Below, piece by piece: positions 25,342 to 33,515 of a DNA stretch of 64,000 nucleotides. A program made the translations under genes and the position numbers. Origin of the DNA: G963663615 sp963663615 (GTDB lineage: Bacteria; Bacteroidota; Ignavibacteria; Ignavibacteriales; Melioribacteraceae); contig OY760517.1 of the NCBI GenBank assembly GCA_963663615.1, positions 3,038,001 through 3,102,000 of the forward strand, read 5' to 3'. The first letter of the stretch is position 1. Every line of letters starts with the position of its first letter. The notes under the pieces were generated by a model. The model did not search any database. It worked only from the letters and a program-made list of their open reading frames with translations, and had not been told where the DNA came from.

Positions 25342-26463
25342 TTATACTTTAATAAATATTTTTTTTGCATATAGTATCCACATCAACCCAAGCCAAATTC
25401 CGATATAAACTATTGCATATAAAAGAGATGCATTTACCGGTTCAAGCCAGCTAAGGTAAAATGTGTTAAATATCCACGTCTTAAGAGTAACTTCGGCACC
25501 ACTACTATCTGTCATTTTTATAATGTACATTAGTCTGCCAATAATGCCCGAAGCAAAGAAAACGGTAATAGCATTCATACCGTAAACTTCAAAAGGTTTT
25601 GCCCATTTTTTATAACCCTGCACATCAATAATCCAGTAGCACATTGTAAAAAATGTAAGAGCCAAACCACCGGCAAATAACACATACGAGCTTGTCCACA
25701 AAGCTTTATTCATCGGGAAAACACCATCCCAAAGGTATCCGCCTAAAAGCAGAAAGTTTGCAGCAACAAACATCCAAACAGCTTTTGTTTTAGGATCATT
25801 ATCCTTACGTACCCACCATCCGGCAAGAATACCAAGTATTGCGGTTACAACTGCCGGCACTGTACTAAATACACCTTCGGGATCCCACACCTTTGTATGC
25901 GACCACATATGTCCGCTTAGCAAAGCCGAATCAATATAAGCCGAAAGGTTAGTAGTTGGTTCAAGATTTGCGTAGCCAACTCCCGGTACCGGTATAAGAG
26001 TCATAGCCAACCAGTAAAATACCAGAATTGCACCACCGGTTATTGCCAAACTTTTAATTGAAAGCCTTAGGAAAAGTATTGATGCAACAATATAAACTAT
26101 ACCAATCCTTTGTAACACACCTGGAATCCTTACATCAGAGAAATTAAAATCAGGGAAAAGATTAAGGAACAGCCCCAACCCAAATAACATTAGTCCCCTG
26201 CGAACAATTTGAACCATTAATTTTTTCTGGTCATCCCCTCTTTCCTTTCTTTTGGTAAGGGAAATAGTAATCGCAATACCAACAATAAAAAGAAAAAACG
26301 GAAAGATCAGATCAGTGGGAGTACAGCCATGCCATTTTGCATGTTTTAACGGAGGGTAAATTGCACTCCATGTACCGGGATTATTTACAAGAATCATCCC
26401 TGCTATCGTAATACCCCTTACTACATCCAGCGATAATATTCTGCTGCTTTTTTTAGTTTCCAT
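25342..26463 (-). CDS. HGSNAT/NagX-like membrane acyltransferase
   Basis: The 373-residue integral membrane protein starts with RILSLDVVRGITIAGMILVNNPG and HGCTPTDLIFPFFLFIVGIAI, the signature of the heparan-alpha-glucosaminide N-acetyltransferase/NagX (DUF5009) family. About ten membrane segments follow. In animals HGSNAT moves an acetyl group across the membrane onto glucosamine; bacterial members are often beside sugar-catabolism genes. Here no sugar genes are adjacent, so the acceptor is unknown. It has a Bacteroidota-type promoter about 35 bases upstream and appears to be a single gene. Confidence 0.88.
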   Translation of the reverse strand: METKKSSRILSLDVVRGITIAGMILVNNPGTWSAIYPPLKHAKWHGCTPTDLIFPFFLFIVGIAITISLTKRKERGDDQKKLMVQIVRRGLMLFGLGLFLNLFPDFNFSDVRIPGVLQRIGIVYIVASILFLRLSIKSLAITGGAILVFYWLAMTLIPVPGVGYANLEPTTNLSAYIDSALLSGHMWSHTKVWDPEGVFSTVPAVVTAILGILAGWWVRKDNDPKTKAVWMFVAANFLLLGGYLWDGVFPMNKALWTSSYVLFAGGLALTFFTMCYWIIDVQGYKKWAKPFEVYGMNAITVFFASGIIGRLMYIIKMTDSSGAEVTLKTWIFNTFYLSWLEPVNASLLYAIVYIGIWLGLMWILYAKKIFIKV

Positions 26464-26497
26464 TATTTATTCCACCCTATGAGTAATTAAGACCAAT

Positions 26498-26529
26498 CAA
26501 ACTTATTAAAAAATGTAAGATTATTAAAA
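26498..26529 (-). promoter_or_regulatory. Bacteroidota-type promoter candidate for the HGSNAT-like gene
   Basis: On the minus strand TTTT (26529-26526), a 20-base spacer and TAAGTTTG (26505-26498) match the TTTG-N19-21-TAnnTTTG pattern with one mismatch at -33. The ATG lies 34 bases downstream. Confidence 0.5.
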
Positions 26530-26594
26530 TTTTTTATGGTATAACACTTATTTTTTTTAAACTTGCAGATTAACGTAAACAATTTTTGGGTAAA

Positions 26595-27209
26595 ATGGGA
26601 TTTATAAGAAAACTATATGATTGGGTTCTTCACTGGGCTGAAACTCCTTACGGACCCGCAGCACTTTTTCTACTTTCGTTTGCAGAGGCTTCATTTTTTC
26701 CGGTACCACCGGATGCACTGCTAATTGCACTTGTACTTGGAGCAAGGTTAAAAGCGTTCCGTTTTGCTGCATACTGTAGTATTGCATCAATAACTGGTGC
26801 CTTACTGGGATATGCTATCGGGTATTTTGTTTGGTGGAATAACCCTGGTGAGTTTTCATCAACCGCAATGTTCTTCTTTAATAACGTTCCCGGCTTTTCC
26901 GAAAAACTGTTCTATAACGTAAAAGATATGTATGATCAGTGGAATTTCTGGATTGTATTTACTGCCGGATTTACCCCAATACCATTTAAGGTAATTACTA
27001 TTTCAAGTGGTGCTTTCGATATTAACCTTATTATGTTTGTTATTGCTTCGGCAGTTTCGCGTTCAGCAAGATTTTTCCTTGTTGCAACTCTTATATGGAA
27101 ATTTGGTGACCAAATAAAATCATTCATAGACAAATATTTTAATCTGCTGGCAATACTTTTTACAGTACTTTTGGTTGGCGGTTTTATTGCAATAAAATAT
27201 TTGGTGTAG
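26595..27209 (+). CDS. YqaA/DedA-like (VTT-domain) membrane protein
   Basis: The 204-residue protein has the family opening YGPAALFLLSFAEASFFPVPPDALLIALVLG (seen in two halves around residues 18-48), a following glycine-rich helix GALLGYAIGYFVWW and FTPIPFKVITISSGAF. These are features of YqaA-type members of the VTT/DedA superfamily, thought to act as lipid scramblases or in membrane homeostasis. I chose the ATG at 26595; an in-frame TTG three codons upstream would add MGK. It is divergent from the HGSNAT-like gene and convergent with tkt. Confidence 0.88.
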   Translation: MGFIRKLYDWVLHWAETPYGPAALFLLSFAEASFFPVPPDALLIALVLGARLKAFRFAAYCSIASITGALLGYAIGYFVWWNNPGEFSSTAMFFFNNVPGFSEKLFYNVKDMYDQWNFWIVFTAGFTPIPFKVITISSGAFDINLIMFVIASAVSRSARFFLVATLIWKFGDQIKSFIDKYFNLLAILFTVLLVGGFIAIKYLV

Positions 27210-27221
27210 TTTAAACCAAAA

Positions 27222-27247
27222 CAGGGCTGACCAAAAGGTCAACCCTG
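27222..27247. terminator. Weak hairpin between convergent yqaA-like gene and tkt
   Basis: CAGGGCTGACC and GGTCAACCCTG form an imperfect stem with an AAAA loop. There is no T run on either side, so it may only slow or process transcripts. Confidence 0.35.
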
Positions 27248-27281
27248 AGTGGATTAGAAGCAAAATAAGTGTATCATTTTA

Positions 27282-29297
27282 TTAGAAACTTTGTAACAAT
27301 TCTTTCGATTTATTTACTACATTTTCGGCAGTAAAACCAAATTTTTCGAACAATACCTTGTTTGGTGCAGATGATCCAAATGTTTCAATTGTAACTGCAT
27401 CACCTTCAAGACCAATATATTTTTCCCAGCCCATTCTAATACCGGCTTCAACTACCAGTCTGGCTTTAACAGCTTTAGGAAGTACGCTCTCCCTGTATTC
27501 TGCATCCTGTTTTTCAAATAGTTCCCAGCTTGGGAAACTAACAACGCGAGTGCTTATACCTTCAGCTTCAAGCTTTTCGGCTGCATCAATACAAACATAA
27601 ACTTCCGAACCGGTACCGATTAGTATAAGCTCAGGTTCCTTTGATTCGTATTTTAATACATACGCACCTTTTTTAACATCATCGGCAGGGGCATATTTAC
27701 TGCGGTCAATAACCGGTAAACCCTGTCGAGTTAATGCAAGCAGTACAGGAGCATCTTTCATTTCAATTGCGGTTTTCCACGCTTCAACTGTTTCGTTGGC
27801 ATCAGCAGGACGAATAACATACAGATTTGGAATTGCTCGCAATGCAGCAAGCTGTTCAACCGGCTGATGTGTTGGTCCGTCTTCACCAAGACCTATTGAA
27901 TCGTGTGTAAATACATATTTTGGTGCAAGTTTCATTAATGCAGCCATACGAAGTGCCGGACGCATATATTCACTAAATATCATAAATGTAGCACCGTAAG
28001 GCATAACGCCACCATACAAAGCCATACCATTAAGAATTGCACCCATAGCATGTTCACGAATACCAAAATTAATATTTCTGCCGCTGTAATCCTGCGGTGA
28101 AAAATCTGGTACTCCTTTCATGGTAGTGTTGTTTGATCCGGCAAGATCTGCTGAACCACCCATCATATTCGGAAATATGTCTTTTAACTTTTGTATTACC
28201 TCGCCACTTATTTTACGAGTAGCTATACTTTTAGTATAATCGTTGTAAACAGGTAGCTCTTTTTTCCAGTCATCATTCAAGTTGCCAGACATAAACGCCT
28301 TATATAGTTTGGCTAACTCGGGATAAGTACCTTTATATTTTTCAAACTTGAATTTCCATTTTTCTTCTTCAATAATGCCTTCACCTTTAGCAGCTTCAAA
28401 ATCTGCTCTAACTTCGTCAGGCACAAAAAAGTCTTCTTTATATTCCCAGCCAAGATTTTCCTTGGTCATCGCAACTTCATCTTCACCAAGCGGAGCACCG
28501 TGAGAGCTTTCGGAACCTGCCTTATTCGGGCTACCATAACCTATCGTGGTATCGGTAATAACCAACACTGGTTTATTTTTTATGGAAAATGCAAAACGGG
28601 CAACATTCTCAACTTCATTAAGGTCGTTTACATCTTTAATATGTAATACTTCCCAGTGATAAGCTCTAAATCTTGCACCAACATCTTCGGTCATGGTTTT
28701 ATCAGTGCTACCATCAATAGTAATATTATTATTATCGTAAAACAGAACCAGCTTGCCAATTTTATTTGTCCCGGCAAACGAGGCTGCTTCATGCGATATA
28801 CCTTCCATTATATCACCGTCACTAACAATTCCGGTAATATGACCGCTTACAATTTCATAACCTGGTTTGTTAAATTTGGCAGCAAGAAAATTTCTTGCAA
28901 CAGCCATACCAACAGCGTTGGCAAATCCTTGTCCTAAAGGACCGGTAGTAGTTTCAACACCGGGAGTATGAAAAACTTCAGGATGTCCTGCAGTAAGACT
29001 GCCCAATTGTCTAAAATTTTTAATATCATCCAGTGATATTTCGTAGCCGCAAAGATGAAGAATAGAATATAGCAGCATACTTCCGTGACCTGCCGAAAGA
29101 ACAAAACGGTCTCTGTTCCACCAGCCAGGATTTGAAGGATTGTGTTTTAAAATTTTAGTATAGAGGGTATATGCGAGGGGAGCACATCCCATAGGCATAC
29201 CGGGATGACCTGATTTTGCTTTTTCAATCGCATCCATCGATAAGCACCTGATGGTGTTAACCGATAATTCTTCTATATTAACGGTATTTAATGACAT
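27282..29297 (-). CDS. tkt: Transketolase
   Basis: Transketolase moves two-carbon units between sugar phosphates in the pentose phosphate pathway with thiamine diphosphate. The 671 residues include the substrate-site HPGMPMGCAPLAY (about 31-43), the ThDP motif GDGDIMEGISHEA to DNNNITIDG (about 160-200), the pyrimidine-domain GIREHAMGAILNG and a C-terminal transketolase domain. Length is normal. The gene appears to be monocistronic. Its leader has TATATTTA preceded at 19 bases by TTTA, near the local promoter pattern. Confidence 0.96.
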   Translation of the reverse strand: MSLNTVNIEELSVNTIRCLSMDAIEKAKSGHPGMPMGCAPLAYTLYTKILKHNPSNPGWWNRDRFVLSAGHGSMLLYSILHLCGYEISLDDIKNFRQLGSLTAGHPEVFHTPGVETTTGPLGQGFANAVGMAVARNFLAAKFNKPGYEIVSGHITGIVSDGDIMEGISHEAASFAGTNKIGKLVLFYDNNNITIDGSTDKTMTEDVGARFRAYHWEVLHIKDVNDLNEVENVARFAFSIKNKPVLVITDTTIGYGSPNKAGSESSHGAPLGEDEVAMTKENLGWEYKEDFFVPDEVRADFEAAKGEGIIEEEKWKFKFEKYKGTYPELAKLYKAFMSGNLNDDWKKELPVYNDYTKSIATRKISGEVIQKLKDIFPNMMGGSADLAGSNNTTMKGVPDFSPQDYSGRNINFGIREHAMGAILNGMALYGGVMPYGATFMIFSEYMRPALRMAALMKLAPKYVFTHDSIGLGEDGPTHQPVEQLAALRAIPNLYVIRPADANETVEAWKTAIEMKDAPVLLALTRQGLPVIDRSKYAPADDVKKGAYVLKYESKEPELILIGTGSEVYVCIDAAEKLEAEGISTRVVSFPSWELFEKQDAEYRESVLPKAVKARLVVEAGIRMGWEKYIGLEGDAVTIETFGSSAPNKVLFEKFGFTAENVVNKSKELLQSF

Positions 29298-29521
29298 TTT
29301 TTAATATCTCCCACGTAATAAGTATTGCTCTCGTAAATCGAGTCTGTAAATATAAGAAAATAAGAGTATCTAATAAACCCGGAATTACCTTCCTGGTTAA
29401 ATATCCAAAATATTTATCATGTTTTATTCAACTAAATTACCTTACAAAATACACTGATGTCATAGTTTTAATAAGTAAAATAATCAATTTCAGCATGTAA
29501 TTTTTAACCTGATTTAGAAGA

Positions 29522-29851
29522 TTATTTAGTTGTTTTCAGTTCTCCGTTTACAACTGGAGTTACGCATATTAGAGGATTATCTGGTGTACCATAAGCTTCA
29601 AATAGTTCACTATATAGAAAGAAATGCATACCCCGCCGTTCCAACTTCGAGAATTTGGAATATTTCATAAACTCACCATCCTTGTCTTTGGGTGCAGGGA
29701 ATTCTTCAGAAGTTTCAAATCCGGCTACGGCATTGTTTTTTAGGTAGGTTATTTTACTCTCGTCATCTCCATCGAGCGTGTACTTTACTGCACGTAAGGC
29801 TTTCACATACTGATCTTCAATAATCAGGTAAATATTTAGTATAGTTTCCAA
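29522..29851 (-). CDS. Unrecognised 109-residue protein downstream of fumC
   Basis: The frame starts METILNIYLIIEDQYVKALRA and ends VVNGELKTTK. It has no signal peptide or membrane helix and a mixed composition with a DGDDESK turn and an EEFPAPKDKDGEF segment. It lies 51 bases after fumC, with the fumC terminator in between, so it depends on read-through or a promoter not seen. I recognise no family. Typical codon use and an uninterrupted frame support that it is real. Confidence 0.6.
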   Translation of the reverse strand: METILNIYLIIEDQYVKALRAVKYTLDGDDESKITYLKNNAVAGFETSEEFPAPKDKDGEFMKYSKFSKLERRGMHFFLYSELFEAYGTPDNPLICVTPVVNGELKTTK

Positions 29852-29865
29852 TTATTTCCCGTAAT

Positions 29866-29888
29866 AAAAACGGGAGCCTAAGCTCCCG
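29866..29888 (-). terminator. Terminator of fumC
   Basis: A 7-bp stem CGGGAGC/GCTCCCG with loop CTAA, read on the minus strand, is followed by TTTTTATT and lies 15 bases after the fumC stop. Confidence 0.85.
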
Positions 29889-29902
29889 AGTTATAATTTT
29901 AT

Positions 29903-31294
29903 TTATGATTTTGGTCCTAACATATTTTCAGGTTTTACTTTATCCCTGAACTCTTCCGAGGTAAGAACACCAAGTTTAACAGCAGCTTCTTCAAGCGTAC
30001 TATTATCAGCAAATGCTGTTTTGGCAACTTTGGCAGCATTATCGTAACCAATGTGCGGATTAAGTGCTGTTACCAGCATTAGTGAGTTGTTAAGGAAGTA
30101 GTTTATTTTTTCTTCATTAGGCTCAATTCCGATAACGCAATTATCTGTAAAGCTTTCGCAAGCATCGGCAAGAAGGCGAATTGACTGTAAAAGATTGTAG
30201 ATCATTACCGGTTTATAAACGTTTAGTTCGAAGTTACCACTAGCACCTGCAAAGTTAATTGTTGCATCGTTTCCCATTACCTGAGTACATACCATTGTTA
30301 TGGCTTCGGCTTGAGTTGGATTTACCTTGCCTGGCATAATAGAACTACCCGGTTCGTTTGCAGGAAGCTGAATTTCAGCAAATCCGCAGCGTGGACCTGA
30401 TCCCATCCATCTTATATCATTAGCAATTTTCATTATAGAAGCAGCTAAAGTTTTCATCACACCACTTGCTTCAACAATTGCATCATGGGCAGCAAGCGAT
30501 TCAAATTTGTTTGGTGATGTTACAAATTTGGTTCCGCTTATCTCCGAAATTTTCTGTGCCGCTTTGAAAGCAAAATCCTTATGAGTATTTAGACCTGTAC
30601 CAACAGCAGTTCCACCAAGTGCCAGCTCACTAAGACGAGGAAGGCATCCTTCTATACGTTTCAGACCATTTTCAAGTTGCTGTACATAACCCGAAAATTC
30701 CTGTCCAAGTGTTAGAGGTACTGCATCCATTAGATGAGTACGTCCAATTTTAATAATTTTGGCAAACTGTTGTGCTTTAACATCAAGTTCAACTTTTAGT
30801 TTGTTAACCATCGGAATAAGACGTCTGTGTATTTCCTCAACCGCCGCGATATGCATGGCAGTAGGAAAAGTATCGTTTGAAGACTGTGCCTTGTTAACAT
30901 CATCATTTGGATGAACTGGTTTTTTAGAGCCAAGCTCACCACCAGCTAACTCAATAGCTCTGTTAGCAATTACCTCATTCGAGTTCATGTTAGTTTGGGT
31001 ACCACTACCGGTCTGCCAAACAGAAAGAGGAAAATGCTCATCAAGCTTACCTTCAATTACTTCATCTGCAGCTTTAGAAATAAGAGAAGCCTTTTCTGCA
31101 TCAAGAGTGCCTAACTCGGCATTTGTAAGAGCAGCTGCCTTTTTTAATATTCCTAATGCTCTTATAATTTCACGAGGGAATTTTTCAGTACCAATTTTGA
31201 AGTTCATTAACGACCTTGCAGTCTGAGCACCGTAATATTTGTCTGCGGGTACTTTAACTTCGCCCATAGTATCTGTTTCAACACGAAATTCCAT
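29903..31294 (-). CDS. fumC: Fumarate hydratase class II
   Basis: FumC interconverts fumarate and malate in the TCA cycle. The 463-residue protein carries the superfamily signature GSSIMPGKVNPTQAE, the substrate-site motifs SGSGTQTNMN-like TGSGTQTNMNSNEVIANRA and a KIGRTHLMDAVPLTLGQEF segment. The pattern PTQAEAITMVCTQVMGND favours fumarase over aspartase. I chose the ATG at 31294, because GGAGATATA precedes it and family members start MEFRxExDTMG; a longer frame from 31321 is possible. It follows the NlpC/P60 gene after 41 bases. Confidence 0.94.
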   Translation of the reverse strand: MEFRVETDTMGEVKVPADKYYGAQTARSLMNFKIGTEKFPREIIRALGILKKAAALTNAELGTLDAEKASLISKAADEVIEGKLDEHFPLSVWQTGSGTQTNMNSNEVIANRAIELAGGELGSKKPVHPNDDVNKAQSSNDTFPTAMHIAAVEEIHRRLIPMVNKLKVELDVKAQQFAKIIKIGRTHLMDAVPLTLGQEFSGYVQQLENGLKRIEGCLPRLSELALGGTAVGTGLNTHKDFAFKAAQKISEISGTKFVTSPNKFESLAAHDAIVEASGVMKTLAASIMKIANDIRWMGSGPRCGFAEIQLPANEPGSSIMPGKVNPTQAEAITMVCTQVMGNDATINFAGASGNFELNVYKPVMIYNLLQSIRLLADACESFTDNCVIGIEPNEEKINYFLNNSLMLVTALNPHIGYDNAAKVAKTAFADNSTLEEAAVKLGVLTSEEFRDKVKPENMLGPKS

Positions 31295-31335
31295 TATATC
31301 TCCAAAAATATTATTAAACAAGTCTATAGTAAGAG

Positions 31336-31953
31336 TTAATTTATTCTTCTCGCACCAACGAACTTTTCAATATAAAAATCTCTTGCGAGTGAAGCAATGG
31401 TTACACCATATTTACTTGAAGAATGTGCAAATAGCGAGTTACCTATATAAATACCAACATGATCTGCACCATATCGTGCATCGAACCGGAAAAACACAAG
31501 ATCGCCCGGTTTAAGCTCATTTTGGGTAATATACTCACCATACTCATATTGCTGATTTGCAGTGCGAGGCAATTTTTTATCATAAACAGTATTATAAATA
31601 TTGCAGGTAAATCCCGAACAATCAATACCGGACTTAGTATTACCACCATACAAATATGGTGTTTTAAGATAATCAATAATAGTTATCATCAGTTCGGTAG
31701 TTTTATCGAATGGTACACCTTCATCCTTCAGGGATTCGAACTTATCGATAAAGGTGTCTTCTTTTTCAATCTCAGGTAAATCGGAATAGATTATTATACT
31801 TTTTTCATCTTTTGGGGGAGCCTCAGGTTTGCTGTAAGAGGTGTTTTTGTATCGAGTATTAAGCGAAGTTGGCGAACAACCGCCCAAGAAAAGGGCAGCT
31901 GCAGCTAAAATAAATAAAATTCTGTAAAAACGTTTATATAATACTCTAACCAA
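31336..31953 (-). CDS. NlpC/P60 lipoprotein peptidase
   Basis: These enzymes cut peptidoglycan peptides, usually between D-gamma-glutamyl and meso-diaminopimelate. The 205 residues have a lipoprotein signal ending LFLGGC with lipid-carrying C26. The NlpC/P60 domain spans about 88-205, with the catalytic Cys112 in GIDCSGFTCNIY, His165 in ADHVGIYIG and a third residue His177 in FAHSSSKYG. The product is thus likely an outer-membrane lipoprotein acting on the wall. Its start overlaps the end of rpoD by 8 bases, so the two are co-translated. Confidence 0.93.
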   Translation of the reverse strand: MVRVLYKRFYRILFILAAAALFLGGCSPTSLNTRYKNTSYSKPEAPPKDEKSIIIYSDLPEIEKEDTFIDKFESLKDEGVPFDKTTELMITIIDYLKTPYLYGGNTKSGIDCSGFTCNIYNTVYDKKLPRTANQQYEYGEYITQNELKPGDLVFFRFDARYGADHVGIYIGNSLFAHSSSKYGVTIASLARDFYIEKFVGARRIN

Positions 31954-32800
31954 GGTATGCTCTTAAATTTTTACTTCTCGAAGCATGACGTAACCGTCTA
32001 ATAGCTTTTTCCTTTATCTGGCGTACACGTTCACGTGTTAAATTAAACTTTTCGCCAATTTCTTCAAGTGTTAGCGAATGTTCCTTATTCAAACCGAAAT
32101 AGAGTTTAATAACTTCTGCTTCCCTTTCGGTAAGTGATGAAAGTGCACGTTCAATTTCATTTTTAAGTGAGTCGGACATCAATGAGAAATCAGGTGTTGG
32201 TTGATGATCATTAGAAAGTACATCAAGCAGTCTGTTATCTTCACCCTGCGAAAAAGGTGCATCCATCGAGACGTGTCTTCCTGAAATTTTTAGCGTATCC
32301 GAAACCTCGTTAATATCCATATCAAGTTCGGTAGCAAGTTCATGAGCACTTGGCTCGCGTTCATATTCCTGCTCAAGATTGCTGTATGCCTTACCAATTT
32401 TGTTTAAAGCACCAACACGGTTTAGTGGTAATCTTACAATGCGGGATTGTTCAGCAAGTGCCTGTAAAATTGACTGGCGTATCCACCATACTGCATACGA
32501 AATAAATTTGAAACCACGAGTTTCATCAAATCTTTTAGCAGCCTTAATCAAACCAAGGTTACCTTCATTAATCAAATCCCCGAGGGAAAGTCCCTGGTTC
32601 TGATATTGTTTAGCTACGCTAACCACAAAACGAAGATTAGCCTTAACAAGCCTTTCCAGAGCAATCTGATCACCGTTTTTAATCTTTATTGCAAGATTAA
32701 TTTCTTCATCCGGAGTTAACAGGTCAACTTTACCTATCTCTTGCAGGTATTTGTCGAGTGACTGGCTTTCCCTGTTCGTGTACTGTTTGGTGATTTTCAA
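31946..32800 (-). CDS. rpoD: Primary RNA polymerase sigma factor, short FCB type
   Basis: The protein directs RNA polymerase to housekeeping promoters. Its 284 residues contain region 1.2 (SLDKYLQEIGKVDLLTPDEE), region 2 (LRFVVSVAKQYQNQGLSLGD to FISYAVWWIRQSI), region 3 and region 4 (LTLEEIGEKFNLTRERVRQIK). Region 1.1 and the long non-conserved segment of E. coli RpoD are missing, as in the Bacteroidota primary sigma factor. The start is a TTG at 32800 with a strong AGGAGGAG ribosome binding site upstream. It follows two microcompartment vertex genes with a 12-base gap and overlaps the downstream NlpC/P60 gene. Confidence 0.95.
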   Translation of the reverse strand: MKITKQYTNRESQSLDKYLQEIGKVDLLTPDEEINLAIKIKNGDQIALERLVKANLRFVVSVAKQYQNQGLSLGDLINEGNLGLIKAAKRFDETRGFKFISYAVWWIRQSILQALAEQSRIVRLPLNRVGALNKIGKAYSNLEQEYEREPSAHELATELDMDINEVSDTLKISGRHVSMDAPFSQGEDNRLLDVLSNDHQPTPDFSLMSDSLKNEIERALSSLTEREAEVIKLYFGLNKEHSLTLEEIGEKFNLTRERVRQIKEKAIRRLRHASRSKNLRAYLG

Positions 32801-32812
32801 GGCAATCTCCTC

Positions 32813-33085
32813 CTAAGTAATTTCAGAATTGATTGAATCTATAATTCCTATTATTGAAGCATCAACAGGAGCATGCTCAACATCCAAAGCTAAAGCAGCT
32901 TCGCTCATAGTCATGTACAAAACTGTTTCACCCGGACCAGCACCAATAGTATCAACCGCCACCAGAGGATTCCCAAATTCTTTCATCTGCGAGTTAAGCG
33001 GTTGAATGAGCTGCATCTTTTGTCCGGTTAATGTTGAATACTTTTTTGTAGCCCAAATAGTTCCTAAAACCTTGCCGAAGAACAT
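32813..33085 (-). CDS. Microcompartment vertex protein, EutN/CcmL family (copy 1)
   Basis: Pentamers of this family cap the vertices of bacterial microcompartment shells. The 90-residue protein starts MFFGKVLGTIWATKKYSTLTG, followed by LIQPLN, VAVDTIGAGPGETVLYMT and PVDASIIGIIDSI, all family hallmarks. In place of the usual GSSAR after the AGxGExVL strand it reads MSEAALAL, so it is a divergent paralogue. Its start codon directly follows the stop of the second copy, with GGAGG inside that gene's last codons as ribosome binding site. No hexameric shell protein (BMC-H) or encapsulated enzyme is adjacent. Confidence 0.93.
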   Translation of the reverse strand: MFFGKVLGTIWATKKYSTLTGQKMQLIQPLNSQMKEFGNPLVAVDTIGAGPGETVLYMTMSEAALALDVEHAPVDASIIGIIDSINSEIT

Positions 33086-33376
33086 TTATTTACCTCCGGC
33101 ATTCTTTAAGCCTTCAGTATCAAGTTTATCAACAATTGCCATTATTACCGAATCAACTGGCTTATCCTTTGTAAAGTCGGTTTGTCTTGCCGAACTACCC
33201 TGGGCAACCAAAACGACCTCACCAACACCGGCACCTACCGAATCAACTGCAATAACAACTTTGTCCTGCGGTGTATAATCAAGATCAAGCTCCCTAACAA
33301 TAAGGAACTTTGCCCCAACAAGGTTTTCATCTTTTCTGGTTGACCAAACAGTACCAATCACTTTACCTATTAACAA
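33086..33376 (-). CDS. Microcompartment vertex protein, EutN/CcmL family (copy 2)
   Basis: This 96-residue protein starts at TTG with GAGG five bases upstream and reads LIGKVIGTVWSTRKDENLVG, then VAVDSVGAGVGEVVLVAQGSSARQT and PVDSVIMAIVDKLD, a canonical BMC pentamer sequence. It is the upstream member of the tandem pair, so the two could form mixed vertices or serve different shell types. A 139-base gap separates it from deoB. The function of the shell is not shown by the sequence; the neighbours deoB and rpoD give only weak hints. Confidence 0.94.
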   Translation of the reverse strand: MLIGKVIGTVWSTRKDENLVGAKFLIVRELDLDYTPQDKVVIAVDSVGAGVGEVVLVAQGSSARQTDFTKDKPVDSVIMAIVDKLDTEGLKNAGGK

Positions 33377-33515
33377 TTTTACCTCGGGCTAATAATTATA
33401 CAGCATCCAAAATTTATACCTGCCAGCAGATACAAATTTCCATTGTTAAAACTATAAATCTTTATAGCATTAATTCAAGTTAAGGGTGAATTATTTGTCG
33501 TTTTGGTTAAAAATT

